Source of the DNA: Adiantum capillus-veneris | Taxonomy: Eukaryota > Streptophyta > Polypodiopsida > Polypodiales > Pteridaceae | Length of the DNA: 64,000 bases | Reading direction: 5' to 3' | Assembly: GCA_014529385.2 (NCBI GenBank) | Contig: CM043962.1 | Span: forward strand, 124,788,470-124,852,469 | Part shown: positions 11,892 through 24,198 of the stretch, piece by piece | How positions within the stretch are numbered: the stretch's first letter is position 1 | Layout of the letters: each line of letters starts with the position of its first letter | Made by a program: the position numbers and the translations under genes | The notes under the pieces: generated by a model | The model's input: the letters and a program-made list of their open reading frames with translations, nothing else | Databases searched by the model: none | What the model was told of the DNA's origin: nothing

Positions 11892-12810
11892 TTGCTCATA
11901 CCATTATCTCGTCTCATCAATGATCTGAATGTATCTCATTTTATGAGTAAGTCCATCGTAGACTAGATGCAGAGCTCGATAAAACCTTGGTAGCAGATCT
12001 TCTTTATTAGGTAAGGCATGCACGAGAACAAGATAGTTTGGCACAAATTCTATATAATTCATTACTATCTATGTAATACGACACGAGATAGAAAAACAGA
12101 TTGACAGACAAAAAAATTGATAGAGTACGCAACCTAGATAGAACAAAATAGAGAAACTCTATTGATTTATGATGATTATAAAAGGATCTTCGCTCATATC
12201 ATATGCTCTTGACCAATCGCGAGCTATCTCACTCTCACTCCCAATCCCAATTACGATCGAATAATCACTAAACCACAATCATGTAGCCTCCTCTAATGAT
12301 TTAGGTTGTCTCCTAGAATAGCTAGGGGTGAAAGCATGTTTAGGTGGTACCACTTTTTGCATCTTTTGGTGGTACCAATAGCACCTAGGTGGAGGGAAAT
12401 TCAACGTTTTTCAAATTTGGGAAAAGAGGGAGAGGGAAATTCTAAATTTGCATGCAATATAGTTTATGTATCTATAATATAGATGCATGCAAGCCATTAT
12501 GAGGTGGAGTGGGTCCTCTTTTTTTGAACTTTCAGTCATCATGGCCTAGACACTCCTTGTACTCTTTTTCCTTTCCTCTCATGCAATTAGCTTGTCACTC
12601 AGACACCCGCTTATACCTGTGTGCTTGCTCTGCTTGCATAGGTCATGCTCCCCCCATTGCATGCTATAGCATTCACGCTCTACCTCCCATTGCACCTGTT
12701 GTGCTCTGCTATAGGCCTAGTGGAGATTTACCCCCATTGCCCCTGGCACAGAAGCATAAAGGTTGCAGTGATGACTCCCATGAAGAACATTCCCTCTAGG
12801 AAGCACAAAA
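11892..12810. repeat. Direct repeat, copy 2 (~919 bp, pairs with 7756-8699)
   Basis: Collinear with the segment at 7756-8699, about 4.1 kb away, from TTGCTCATACC to AGGAAGCACAAAA. The flanks differ: fold-back on the left, copia gag remnant on the right. A segmental duplication or two copies of one unidentified element are both possible. Confidence 0.8.
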
Positions 12811-12892
12811 CTATTTCTACCCTCTTATGTAGAATATTCTTCCTCAGGTTTCTTCACTTTCATAATTAGTAAGAAGACCAAATTTGTAAACG

Positions 12893-13236
12893 TGGAAGAA
12901 TATCAAATTTGTAAACGTGGAAATGTTATCACGAAGATGTATACTAGTCATAAACTATTTGTATTCTGGACCAAACCTTGCATACGTACTTCTACCTTGC
13001 CATCATCATCAACTGTAACACCATATGATTCAAGGGAGTCACATATGTTTTCTATATTTAATGATTATTCATTAATAGACATTTTTGCCTTCTACATTGT
13101 ATAAAACTTATTCTTCAACTACAACTCCCTTGCTTTTGTGTTGGTCACATTCAACAATAATAAAGTGTCCCAAACATCCTTAGGGGTGTGGATATCTTGT
13201 ATGTGCACTGCTACAGCCAGAAGCTTGGATGCCCTG
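12893..13236 (-). pseudogene. Copia gag (UBN2-type) fragment
   Basis: The minus strand reads as copia gag: TPKDVWDTLLLLNVTNTKAR, then KNKFYTM, KAKMSINE, IENICDSLESYGVTVDDDG and KVEVRMQGL, the conserved blocks of the UBN2 family. Stops fall where Gln is usual (AREL-stop, YTM-stop, INE-stop), consistent with C-to-T changes in CAG/CAA codons. It is probably part of the same dead copia as the RT fragment at 9.8-10.6 kb, now separated by other repeats. Confidence 0.85.
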
Positions 13237-15850
13237 CAAAATACCAAAACTAGATACTATAGATAATGAAACACACAAATTTGCATACCTGGAAACCAGC
13301 CTTGCACATAATCAAGCTACACACGAGTAGAAAGAGACACAGAGGGAGATAAAGCGAGAGAGCACGTGTGGGCGCACCTCCTAGGGCGGAGTGCTACGCC
13401 TAGCACGGTGAGAGACAAGAGAGGAGAGGAGAGAAGGAGACACAATCACTGGGTACAATCTCCCCTATGCAAGAGTGACCATTTCTCTCTTGCACGTATT
13501 TCATTTATAGATTTCTTGAATGGTCAATGTGAGCACAAACTTGCCGGCCGGTCATAAATGGCCAAAGCTCATAAAAGAGCACTCGAATAATAAAATGTAC
13601 ATGATATACATATCCATTCGCATAGGCCAAGCTGGGTATAGTCTTTTCCACCTGTCAGCTATAACATACCTCTCCGTTGGAAAGCAACTGTCCTCAGTTG
13701 TGAAGATAAAAATATGCATACAATACTTGTCGAAAACAATGATTAGAAATCTGTATTGAAAGTATCACATAGTAAAAGAAAAAGCTATAAAATTAGACAA
13801 CATTTCTTATGCCTGTCGTCATCCACATACTACCTATTCTAGTGTCCCATACCACTAGAATTAGTAGTATATGTCATACCCTGATGAGTCAAGATATCAT
13901 TGGTCACACTCATCATCAATCTCATAATTTCAAGTCTCATCACATAAACAATGCTGTGATAACCATCAGATACAAAATCCCAATCAAATTCGCATAGACT
14001 GAATATGTTTTGAATATAGACTGGTAATTCATATGAACTTGAGTGGATGATTTGAATATGAACTTGAGTGGATGAGTGAAATACACGGCTTGATAAGTAG
14101 AGCATATGGAAACATCATCCTTGCACCCTTCTAGGTAACTAAAGAGAGAAGTTTTGATGCCTTGTTAGAATACTCATCCCATGTGCTAGGTGAGAGTGTT
14201 AGAGTTCTAGAAAATAAGCACACAAAATTGCAATATTGTAGTGTGAGGAGAGATTTTGCAGTAATCAACAGAAAAAATTCAACAATTGAGATATCTGGCA
14301 GAACAAATGTTTGCAAAAAAAACAACCAAATATAACAGGAATATAGCATAATGACTAACAAAATTGTGGATAAAGTTGTCAATATACGGGTGATAACTTA
14401 AAAAAAACATGGCCGATCTATGAAATGAAGGTAGGGTAAGTTGATGATTAGAATTGAGATGCAAGGTAGAGATCCAGTAACAAGTTACACTCACTTTGAA
14501 TGGTAGGGTTTTGCCTAGTCGTAACTATAGTCTGATCTTTAAGAAGAATATCAAAAGTACAACACCAAGATCACTCACTACCTGACTTGGTCAATAAAAT
14601 GGGGTGGTTTTTAGGCAATTAACGTGAGGTATCTCACTTGGTTGAAGCTACAGGGTCTCCTCAATTTAAGGTTTACGAATTGTACATAGTTAGAGAATTC
14701 AGACTATTTATAAGAGATAAAAGAAAAGGACCTATCATCAATGTGGAAGGATTCTTCGCTTTAATTTGACCCAAGGCGTGTAAAATAAATTTAATTGTAT
14801 CCACTTTTATTTTTATTCTTACTACAGGTGGCAAGCAGAGAAATGAGTAACAAATCATTATCCAAAAACTAGTGATGAGGAGATTATCATTGCCTAGCCA
14901 AAATTATAATAATGATTTGATACACTTCAATATCGTGTTGTGTCAATGAGCCTAATCGTCCCAGAGTTTATGATAGCATAGCCCCATGGATACCTTGCAG
15001 TCGAGGAGTATCCGACTTCATCAACCAAGGTATTGGATTGTGATCATCGTCTCTAATCTTACTATGGTCGTCAATTTTTGAATTGGCCAATGATAGTCAT
15101 GGAACCTACGTAAGGTGATGATTTTTTCTATTATGATTATTATTATTTTAAATTTGTTTATGCTACCACATCTAGAATATGCCACAATAGATTGTCGGAG
15201 TTAACGATCAAAGATACAAGGACATATGCTTACAAAGGACACCATGACTTCCTTAATGTATTAAATGTCTGCAAAAAAGCTTATGAGACCAAATTGATAC
15301 AATCCTTATGGATCCAATACAATGTCTAGGTACAAAATAAAATGAAGTAGAACAACAGATTGAGAAATTCGTCATCAGTGTCGGTGTCAATGCCCGAGGA
15401 TGATGTGCATTGGCCATCATTTGAGAAAGTATTGCAACGGTCGCTCCAGAGCTTCGTCAATGACCGCCTTCTTGTAATGTGTCATCTTAGGAATCTTTTC
15501 CTGTCTTGATGTTGCATCTATACCTAGCATCTACTTGGGGCAGTTAATGATTTGCAGGTCGCTTCTTCAAGCTACAGAGTTGTAGACAAAAGGTAAGCTA
15601 AGATGGAAGCATTGGCGGGTCTTTAGAGCTCCACATCATGCATGTGCGCGTCATCAACAACGACATTTCTTGCTTGTCAATTGCTGGTTGATCAGCACGT
15701 CCACAAGTCGACGTGACTGGCCCAACACAATAAGGCTTTTGCAGGAGGTGAAGAAATTACGACATTAATCACATATGTTCAGTAGTGCTCGAAAAAAAAA
15801 ATGTTGTTTTCCAAAAACTTGGAAAATGTTAAAAGTATAAAACTTAGAGG
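13237..15850. other. 2.6 kb without recognisable features
   Basis: No retrotransposon protein motif, LTR end, tRNA or long open frame on either strand. Composition is AT-rich with a short GA-rich patch at about 13330-13440. Confidence 0.5.
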
Positions 15851-16135
15851 TCACCCGAGTTTTCTCTTTTTTTTTTTGTGTTGGGTACTGTCAATGTGGA
15901 GTCGACACCAACTGTGGATGCTCTCTCTGTTCCTATACTCTCCAAAACGGCCTGTGTCGAGTGCAATTGAAGGACCCTTCTCGTTGAAGCACACAACTCC
16001 ACGATTGTCATCTTCAACGGAGACATGGGTGTCGATATAGAGTAAGCAGTAGGGGATGCCTTGCTTGGTGCTGTGGTTTGAAAAGAATATGACGTGAAGG
16101 TGGCGTCTATTGTAAGTGCTAGGGTGAAACACCTC
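15851..16135 (-). other. Exon-like open stretch, unknown family
   Basis: About 94 open codons on the minus strand without an ATG, including YCLLYIDTHVSVEDD, GVVCFNEKGPSIALDTGRFG and IHSWCRLHID. Third positions are clearly more G/C-rich than the surroundings, which suggests real or recent coding. I do not recognise the family. A stop sits just upstream (around 16136-16138) and the stretch runs into an A/T tract at 15870, so it is at best one exon or a gene fragment. Confidence 0.3.
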
Positions 16136-16138
16136 CTA

Positions 16139-17609
16139 GACGTAGAAGAGAAGGTGAGAGGGGGCAGGGAATGCCATATGGGGAGGAGGATGCAAACAGC
16201 CAGCAAGCTAGCTGCATGATATCATGAGCGTGGATAGAGAAGTGCGTCAGGTACGTCAAGCAAGAAAGGAGTGGGAAGGGGGTTGATCACCATTGTATTG
16301 GTAAAGGGGTGGCTACCTAATGGTTTGGTAGATCACTGGTCGGGGATCAACATGCTAGTGACGGTTAGCCGCCAGCTACAGCGCACGTGTGTGTGCGGTT
16401 AGAAGGGGATTGGTGAGGGTAGGAATACCGTGGGGGAAACTGAGGGTGGGCGACTCTGCATGGCACAAGGGTGGTTGAAAATGTGTGTGTATGTGCGCGC
16501 ACAACTATGAGAAAAAAGAGAATCAAGCTGCAAGCGGAAACTGGTCGATGACTGCTCCAGTGCATGTGTGGAGGGAGAGGGAGAACTAGAGAAAGTGTCC
16601 CCACCCCTGCATGAGGGTGGTAGTGGTTTGTGTGGCTGGGGGACGGCATATTGCAGACCATGAATAAAAATAAGTGGGAGAGATTAAAGTTTGGTTGTGT
16701 GTGAAGAGGAGAGAGAGAGTGTGCTGGGCCGTGGTTGGCTCGTGTCAGAATGCCCTTGTGAGTCTGCATGTTAACCAGCGCTGCAGAGCGAGAAGGGTGT
16801 GGGACTGCATGGTTGGTGAGAACTGAGAGAAAGCGATAGAGCTGTGGGTGTTTGTGGTCATTATTCGACCAGAGAGAGAGATTGAGGGAATCTGCACTGC
16901 CGCTGACTCACACACTGTTCTTTGTTGATGGTGACGTTGTGACGTGTTTTTGCGGAATGGTACGGGCCATCCCAAAGTCTTTGAGAGATGTTTTTTAATG
17001 CTTTTCAGAGTCTTATATGTAAATAAAGCATGCTTGTACAAAGTGTACAAAGGCGGTGTGTGCCAGCTCTCTCTACGCATGCGGGCCAGTTGTGTGGGAT
17101 ACATAGTTTTGTTGTTTTTGTACATAGAGGTTTCAAGACTTCAAGGAGTGAGTAAGTGATGTAAAAAAATGAACAAAAACCCAAATTTTATCACCTTGGG
17201 GTCGTGAGTGAGGAGGGATATTCAGCTATGAAGAAGAAACTATGTGTTGCTGCAGCCTGCGGCCGTGAAGGGTGGGGGTTTTGGTGTAGAGGTGCCCCTC
17301 TTGCCTTGCGAGAGCCTGGTGTGGTGAGTTGAGAGTGTGTCTCTCCTAAATGGGCTGATGAAATTGGGTGCTTAGCTTTGCATATTGACCTCTCTTCATC
17401 TTGGTTTGAGGTATGGCAGCCATGTTGTTTGTGGTTCCCTTTGGTGCAGTTAGTCGAGGGTAGACTATGCGCTGCAATTCCTTGCTTTTACATACGTAAA
17501 AGGGCAAGATTTTCCCCAAGTTTTCCATCACTTTTTTTGAGTTTTTTTTCTGAACTTTGTGGGCTTTCAAAGTGAGCTTGTTTTGGATGGGTTTTGGTCA
17601 AGCTATGTG
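16139..17609. other. No recognisable gene
   Basis: GT/GA-rich sequence with long minus-strand open frames of poor composition (16365-17125) that show no family motif. I treat them as chance. Confidence 0.45.
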
Positions 17610-17619
17610 TATATATAAG
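17610..17619 (+). promoter_or_regulatory. Candidate TATA box upstream of the 151-codon ORF
   Basis: TATATATAAG, followed within 35 bases by purine/pyrimidine start-like sequence. It lies 450 bases upstream of the open frame at 18070, with an intervening UTR-like region. Circumstantial only. Confidence 0.3.
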
Positions 17620-18069
17620 AGCGCCTATGGAGTCAGTACTAGCACATGAAAGGGCGTTTGAAAAGAAGTGAAGCTCTTGGTTTTATGAGGAAAATTGCAG
17701 AGATTTCCATTGTTTTTCTTTACTTTTTTACTTTGGTTTTCTTGGTTCCCTTGCTTCCTTTGGTGCATCCAAGTATAGTGGGAGTTGTAGCGGTGTAGAG
17801 GGAAGCTAGTTGAAGCTAGTCGGGGCTGAGTGCGAGTGAGGCTATCAAAATTCGTGAGAGAAGATCATACCATATTATCTTGAGAGAGCTATACTCTTCA
17901 TCCTCTTTTCTTGGTGTTGGTTTGAGGTGTTGTAGAGGCCAGCCCCCCAATCCTTCACATAAACTGGTGCCCCCCCGGAGGAGGAGAGAGTAGTGCTTTG
18001 CTGCTTTGATTGCCAGGTTGGAGTCCACTTGGGAATGAATTCTAGGCCTTCCCTAATCTTGGTTTTAAG

Positions 18070-18525
18070 ATGATTTTTCAGGATTTTCAGCACTTGAGAA
18101 GGTATTTGGAGGCATGTGACCATGTATTTGAGATTTGTGGACAACTTGATGACTATAAGAAGGGTTTGCTCTTCTTGTTGGCTTGCCAATATAGACACTT
18201 TAAGCTCTTGAAGGTAAGTCTTCAAAATTTTCTTATGGATGATGCTATGTATGACATATGTGGTAGTTGGGAAAAGACAAAGTATGCTCTCTTGGAGTTT
18301 AGCAAAGGTCTTGCAAGTGGAAAAGCAAGTTATGTTCATGAATATGCATCTCTATGGGATAAGGAAGACATTGTCTTCGATAGCACATGCAAAAGGGATG
18401 AGGTCATGCAAATTGTGAATGTGAACTTCCAATATGAAGAAGCTCATTTGGGTAAGCCTATGGTGGAGTATGCATTGTGGAAGCTTGAGGTAGGTCTTTG
18501 GAAACTTATTTGGTCTTTACATTAA
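18070..18525 (+). CDS. Uncharacterised 151-residue ORF, possible captured host gene fragment
   Basis: An open frame of 151 codons starting ATGATTTTTCAGGATTTTCAG. The protein is well balanced and helical-looking (YLEACDHVFEICGQLDDY, MYDICGSWEKTKYALLEFSK, IVNVNFQYEEAHLGKP), not repeat-like, and I recognise no domain. Splice-like signals lie inside it: an acceptor-type TTTTTCAG at 18073-18080 and donor-type GTAAGT near 18213 and GTAGGT near 18489. The ORF may therefore be two exons read through, or a processed copy. The family-B chromovirus is inserted 33 bases after the stop. It could be a fragment of a large host gene. Confidence 0.4.
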   Translation: MIFQDFQHLRRYLEACDHVFEICGQLDDYKKGLLFLLACQYRHFKLLKVSLQNFLMDDAMYDICGSWEKTKYALLEFSKGLASGKASYVHEYASLWDKEDIVFDSTCKRDEVMQIVNVNFQYEEAHLGKPMVEYALWKLEVGLWKLIWSLH

Positions 18526-18558
18526 TAAGTTTTTCATTCAAGGAAGGTTAATTAGATG

Positions 18559-20263
18559 TGTAACATTTAATGGCCTAATAGCTTGTGTGTAGCGGAAATG
18601 AGCATGAACATAGTGGGCATTTCATTAGAATAGATTCCTAATGAGAATTACAAGAGTGCTTGGGTGGAGAGAGCAACAAAAAGCATAACACCTAGTTAGA
18701 TAGCATCGACAATACTTTCAAAAGAGAGAGAAATAAAGCTAATGACAACAGTTGAGGACCGGATTTGCATGGATCCCGTCCCCCCTCCAAAAGGCTTTGT
18801 ATTATGGTTTCTCCCATCAAGAGAGACATTGTACAATACAATTCTTTGTGTTCCTTCAAGACTAGCTAGTGCAATGAAGATGAAATCTTCATGCACTAAG
18901 AAAAACACTTAGTAAACACAACTTGAATTATCCCCTTTCTCAGACCCAAGACCTCACACACCTTCGAATATGGTGAGATCTAGCAGGGTATGAGAGTAGA
19001 TTGAGAGGAAGAAGGAGTATCTTACGAGAAAGATGTACATCTCCTCACATAATCATTCATATTAGTATAGCTTAGCTTAGTAATTAGCTTGATAGAGGAG
19101 ATGAGCATGCATTGAAGCTTGGCTCTTGGTTGGATTTGCATCCACATGCCAAGAGTGTGTTGATGTAGGCTTCTATCTCACAAGCTTGGAGTAGGTGATG
19201 AGCTCTCCATTAAAGCTTGGGAAGAGATAGTGTTCTCTTTCTTCACACATGATATTGTGTGTGTGTGAGCTCTCGATTAAATCTTGGGAAGAGATAGTCT
19301 TCTCTTTCTTCACACATGAGATTGTGTGTGTGTGTGAGCTCTCCATTAAAGCTTGGGAAGAGATAGTCTTCTCTTTCTTCACACATGAGATTGTGTGTGT
19401 GTGTGATAATGCCTTGCCAAAAATCAGCCCCCTCTCTCTCTTGGGCGAGCCCTCTTGCTCTTTGCTCTAGCTGAGCCCTCATTGGCTCTCCCCAAGTCAA
19501 GCCAATGACTATTAAGCAACATAAGTGATAGGCTTCTAACATGTGTCCCCCTTTCCCCTTTTGTGAGAGCTTTAGGTAATTAAATAATTAAACTAAACTC
19601 TCGTTGGACCCCTTTGCCTCCTAGCCAATAGGAATCAGGCAAGCCATTGGGCTCCTGAATGCTCATTGGACCCCTTGTGAGACTGCCCAATAGTCTTCTA
19701 GGAGACTTAATTCTCATTGGTTTCTTTTATTAAATGTTTTTAAATTAATTAAACTAGATTTACTCTAGCTTAATTCTTATTGGTCCACTTCAAGGGTCAT
19801 CCAATAGAAACTACGCACATCTTGTGGGCATCTGGCCTAGGGAGCTGACATGTGTCCCTCATTCCCTTTGTGTAAAGGGAGCCTGTGTGTGTGTGTGTGT
19901 GTGTGGATTTCTCTCTCATCCCCTAGAAGAAGGGCTCGCCCCCTCCCATGTAGGGATATGTGTTGACTTTGGAGAGCACACAAAGAATCCAATTCTCCCT
20001 AAGCTTTAACCTTTGGACACAACCTTTGAATTTTGGAACCTTAGCATTTTGGAAGTCTTAATGGGCTGAACCTTAGGTTCTTTTTTAGCCCATTGTTGCA
20101 CATGGCTCTTTTGCAGATGGCCCCCCCTTTGGATCCCTACTGTGGCCGGTCTGCTAGCTTAATCAATATTCTAGCCTTTTCTCCCCTGGTACTTCCCCAC
20201 ATTAAATGATCAGTTTAATATGGGAAAATCATTTAGGAGAATTAGATATTGATAATTATGACA
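18559..20263 (-). repeat. 3' LTR of family-B chromovirus (1705 bp)
   Basis: On the + strand it runs from TGTAACATTTAATGG to ATTATGACA. Relative to the other LTR it carries two extra copies of a ~68-bp unit and keeps ~270 bases around 19580-19810 that the other LTR has lost. An antisense-to-window, sense-to-element open frame of 70 codons (18696-18908) is shared with the other family-B LTRs. Confidence 0.93.
19200..19405. repeat. Three ~68-bp tandem repeats inside the LTR
   Basis: Units start with GAGCTCT at 19200, 19267 and 19336, each ending in a short (GT)n run. The partner LTR at 25855-27290 has a single unit with a longer (GT)n. The expansion is therefore specific to one LTR and arose after insertion. 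Confidence 0.85.
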
Positions 20264-20635
20264 TTACCATTCTCTTGAAATCATAGTCGTCCTCAACTAT
20301 GGTGTAGAGAAGATAAAGCATATTCATGAGTCCTTTTCTTAGCAGGTAGAGGATCCCTATGTTACCCTACGACATCATTCCACAATGGATGACTAGTCCA
20401 TTTGGCGCTTGAGAGCCTTAGGCTGCCGCAAGCATGTCTACACATTATTCCTATCAGTATTCCATAATAGAGTGACAAGTTCTACTTGGTGTTTGGGAGA
20501 TGTCGTCTCCGCAAACTTGATCTAAGCATGCATACTACTTCATTTTTGTGCACAATAAAGAAAAAGAAAGTCTTATAAGACAAAAAAATTGTTTATTTTT
20601 AACATTTTTTACATTTTCTCACTCATTGGGAAGCA

Positions 20636-23600
20636 TTGTAAGAATTGACAAGGTTTAGGTTATCCTTTAATTGTATGCCTTGCATCCATCTAGCATCTTC
20701 AAAAGGATAATTCTTAAACTTAATAAGATATCATTGGATAGTCTTACCGCCTCTTAGCACCTTGTCTTCATGTTAGAGAATGGACTCGGGATGCAGCACT
20801 TCCTCTTTGTCCTCGATCTCCGGTGGGTCTTCAATAGTTGGTTCTTGAGGTGGCTCTCCTTTGTAAGGCTTTAATAGGCTCACATGAAAAGCATTGTGTA
20901 TGAGCCAATGATTGGGCAACTTGAGGTGATAGGCCATCTCATTGATTGGCCTAAGAATCTGAAAGGGACCATAGTACCTTTTTTCTAGTTTAGCATAGTA
21001 CTTTTGGTGGCACGTAGGATTCTTGCCCGTCATGTGCCTTAATCGAGCCTTGGGAAACTTTAACAAGACCCAATCATTTTCTTTAAAGGCTTGGGCTCTT
21101 CTGTGCTTGTCAGGAGCAGCCTTTTGCCTTTGTTGTGAGATAGAGATAGCATCCTTAATCTTTTGGAAAGATTCTTGTAGGTCTCGGATATACTCATCTG
21201 CAGCGAAGATCTTCCCATGTACCTTAAGTAGTAAGGGACTTTTGATCTTCCCTCAATTACCTCGAAAGGTGCTTTTCCCGTGGAAGTATGTACAGTGTTA
21301 TTGTAAGCATACTCCACTAAGGGTAAGTACTTCTCCCATTGGGATCTTTGATCTACTTCCGTTACATAGGCTTTTAGTAGATCCAGAATGGTTAGGTTAG
21401 CTATTTCACTTTGGCCATCCATTTGTGGATGATAGTCTGAAGAGAAGTTTAGCCTTGTCCCTAAATTCTCAAAGAGACCCTTCCAGAAATTACTGGTCAT
21501 TCTAGGATCTCTATCCGACACTATGGACATTGGCAAGCCATGGTACTTGAAAATTTGTGAAATGAAGAGGGTTGCCATTTGATGGGCTTTGATAGTCTTT
21601 TTGACAGGTATAAAATGAGCTTGTTTACTGAACCTGTCTACTATCGTCCATATTCCCGTATTCCCATGGATAGACTTAGGCAATCCAAAGATAAAATCCA
21701 TGGATATGATATCCCATGGTGAATAAGGGATTGGCAAGGGTTGAAGCAATCCAAGTTGCTTCCCTCTATCAAATTTTGTCTTTTGGCATACCACACATTT
21801 AGAAACATACTCTTGTATGTTCACTTTCATGGTAGGCCAATAGAAATATGTTTCAATTCCCTTTAAGGTATACTGAATCCCTCTATGCCCCGCATAAGGT
21901 GGAGCATGAGATTCATACATTACTTTCTCACGTAGTGAGTTAGTAACGCATAGTCTATTTACATAGAGAAGATAACCATCTTGTAAGGTAAATGGTTCTT
22001 CTTTCTTCTCTAATGCAAGGGCTGAAATCACATCTCTGAAATCGGGATCAATAGCGTACTCATATATCATTGAAGATAGATCATTGTGAGTTCTATGGAA
22101 ACCGCATTCACTCTCAGCCGTCTTGAGAGTGCATCAGCTACTTGATTATGCTTGCCAGAAATGTGAGAAATATGAAAATGAAATTGCGAAAGGAAATTTG
22201 CCCACCTCATTTGTTTGTCGGAGAGCTTGGTCTGCGTCATGAAGTACTTAAGACTTTGGTGATCCGTTCGCAGAATGAAAGGAGTCCCCAATAAATAGTG
22301 CTTCCATGAGTCTAAGGCATGTAGAACTGCAAGGAGTTCCTTTTCATATACGCCTAGAGCTTGCTCAACAGGGTCAAGCCTTCGACTCTCATAGCCTATG
22401 GCATGCCCTTCTTGGAGTAAAACAGCTCCAAGGCAATCACCACAAGCATCACATTGGACCTCAAATGGTTTTGAGAGATCCGGTAGTGTAATCACAGGTT
22501 GAGAGATAAGCTTTTTGAAAGCATTGTTCTCCTTAGCAGACGCTTTTCTTTGTTAGGTCATGTAATGGTTCCGCAATTTGTGAGAACTTTTCTATGAAGC
22601 GTCTATAGTATGCACACATACCTATAAATCTTCTTAGTTCATGAAGATTCCTTGGTTTAGGCCATCCTTTTATTACCTCTAACTTTATATGGATCCATTT
22701 CGATGCCATCTTGAGAGATAATATGACCTAAATACTGAATCTCTTGCAAGAAAAATTCACTTTTCTTTCGATTAACATAAAGTTTATTCTCTCTTAAAAC
22801 TTGAAATATTACCTGGAGGTGTTGCTTGTGTTCCTCCAACGAATTAGAGTACATGATAATATCATCAAAGAACACTCCAGTGAAGGTTCGATGAGGCCTG
22901 AACAACCTCTCCATCAAGCGGTTGAATGTGGCTGGTGCATTGGTCAAGCCAAAAGGCATGACAATGTATTCGTAAAGACCAAATGTGGTGCGAAATGTGG
23001 TCTTTACAATGTCTTGATCAACTATCCTTATTTGATGATAGCCACTTTTTAGGTCAATCCTATTGAAGTAGTTTGATCCTTGTAGCTTATCAAATAGGTC
23101 TTCTACCCGTGGAACGGGATACCTATTCTTGATAGAGATCCTATTTAGTGCTCTATAGTCGACACACATACGATATGTGCCGTCTTTCTTTTGCACTAAT
23201 AGCACAGGTGAGCAAAATGGAGATGATCTTGGCCTAACCATACCCTTCTCAACTAACTCATGCACGTGCCGCATAATCTCCTCTTGTTGAGCTTGAGAAA
23301 CTCTATAAGGAGGTTTGTTAGGCGGTGAACTTCCTGGAAGAAGTTTGATTGCACGGTCATCATTACCTCGTTTAGGAGGTAGCTCACAAGGGATGTCGTC
23401 AATAAAAACATCTTGAAACCCCTTGAGAAAATTGGATAACTCTAATTCCTTTTGGTTGCTTTTATTTTCTTTTGCTAAAGCATTAGGTTCATTTTGAGAG
23501 TCTTTAACAAAAATCATGTACACGGAAATAGAGCTCTTTATTGACTTGTTGAAAGCTGGTGTATGTACATCGGCAGCCAGGCGGTCAAACCATGGTGCCC

Positions 23601-24140
23601 CTAGTATTACATCCCCATGCTTGAGAGGAGAGATAAAGAAGTCCTCTTTGTCCACATAGCCTTGGACATGAAGCCTCAATTTTCCAATTAAGGGAGTGAT
23701 TGAAGCTTCTTGTCCCTTGAAGGCACTGTCTGCGGGTAGGACATCTCCCATCTCGTAGGATAGTATGCCTATCTTGGTGGCTAACTCCATAGATATAAAA
23801 TTGTGAGTAGAACCAGGGTCAAAGAGAATAAAAGCATCATGTTCTCTTACCTTTGCCGAAGCATGGCATAGAGGAGATCCTTTGTGGTGAGTTTGGTGAG
23901 TCTCCTCCTCTTGGATTTCAACCAAGGAAGCTCTAGGAGGATCTTGGCGGTTGTTCTTTTGGGGACAAGCGCGGTACACATGCCCTTGTTTGCCGCACTT
24001 GAAACACCGGTTATCTTTACGATTACGCTCAAACTCTTCAGGAGAGAGTTTATTCTTACCTTTGTAAACTCCCTTCTCTTTAGCTTTGTTGGAGTTGCCC
24101 TTAGGAGACTTTTGGACATTGTCCTTCCCCTTAGGCTCAT
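20636..24140 (-). pseudogene. pol of family-B chromovirus (zinc knuckle to chromodomain)
   Basis: From 5' to 3' on the minus strand: the zinc knuckle CFKCGKQGHVYRAC (23965-24006), the end of Gag; protease with LFDPGSTHNF at about 23820; RT at about 23200-22700 with YRMCVDYRAL, IDLKSGYHQI and FFDDIIMYS (catalytic DD); RNase H at 22495-22067 with YEKELLAVLHAL and RTDHQSLK; integrase at 22070-21060 with an HHCC zinc site (CVVCQKTK), MDFIFGLP, VSDRDPRM and the DDE Glu region HPQMDGQSE; then a GPF-type C-terminal domain at 21066-20773. A decayed chromodomain (about 20790-20640, YLIKFKNYPFEDARWM) follows after a stop. Frame changes near 22657, 22067 and 21060 inactivate it. Such proteins copy RNA to DNA and integrate it, and the chromodomain steers integration to heterochromatin. 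Confidence 0.93.
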
Positions 24141-24198
24141 TGGAACCCTTGTTTTCCAGGGGATTATTATTTCTTTTAGCCCCCGTTTGGAAATTGAT

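Noticed and set aside
7756-12810. The ~930-bp direct repeats as LTRs of one 5-kb element
   Set aside because: No TG...CA ends, primer-binding site, polypurine tract or target duplication; the sequence between them is a mixture of unrelated fragments.
16365-17125. Long minus-strand open frames of 126-134 codons
   Set aside because: Composition follows the local GT/GA-rich DNA, there is no family motif, and frames on the other strand overlap equally well.
23965-24006. Zinc knuckle as a separate host zinc-finger gene
   Set aside because: It lies in the expected place between gag and protease of the family-B element.
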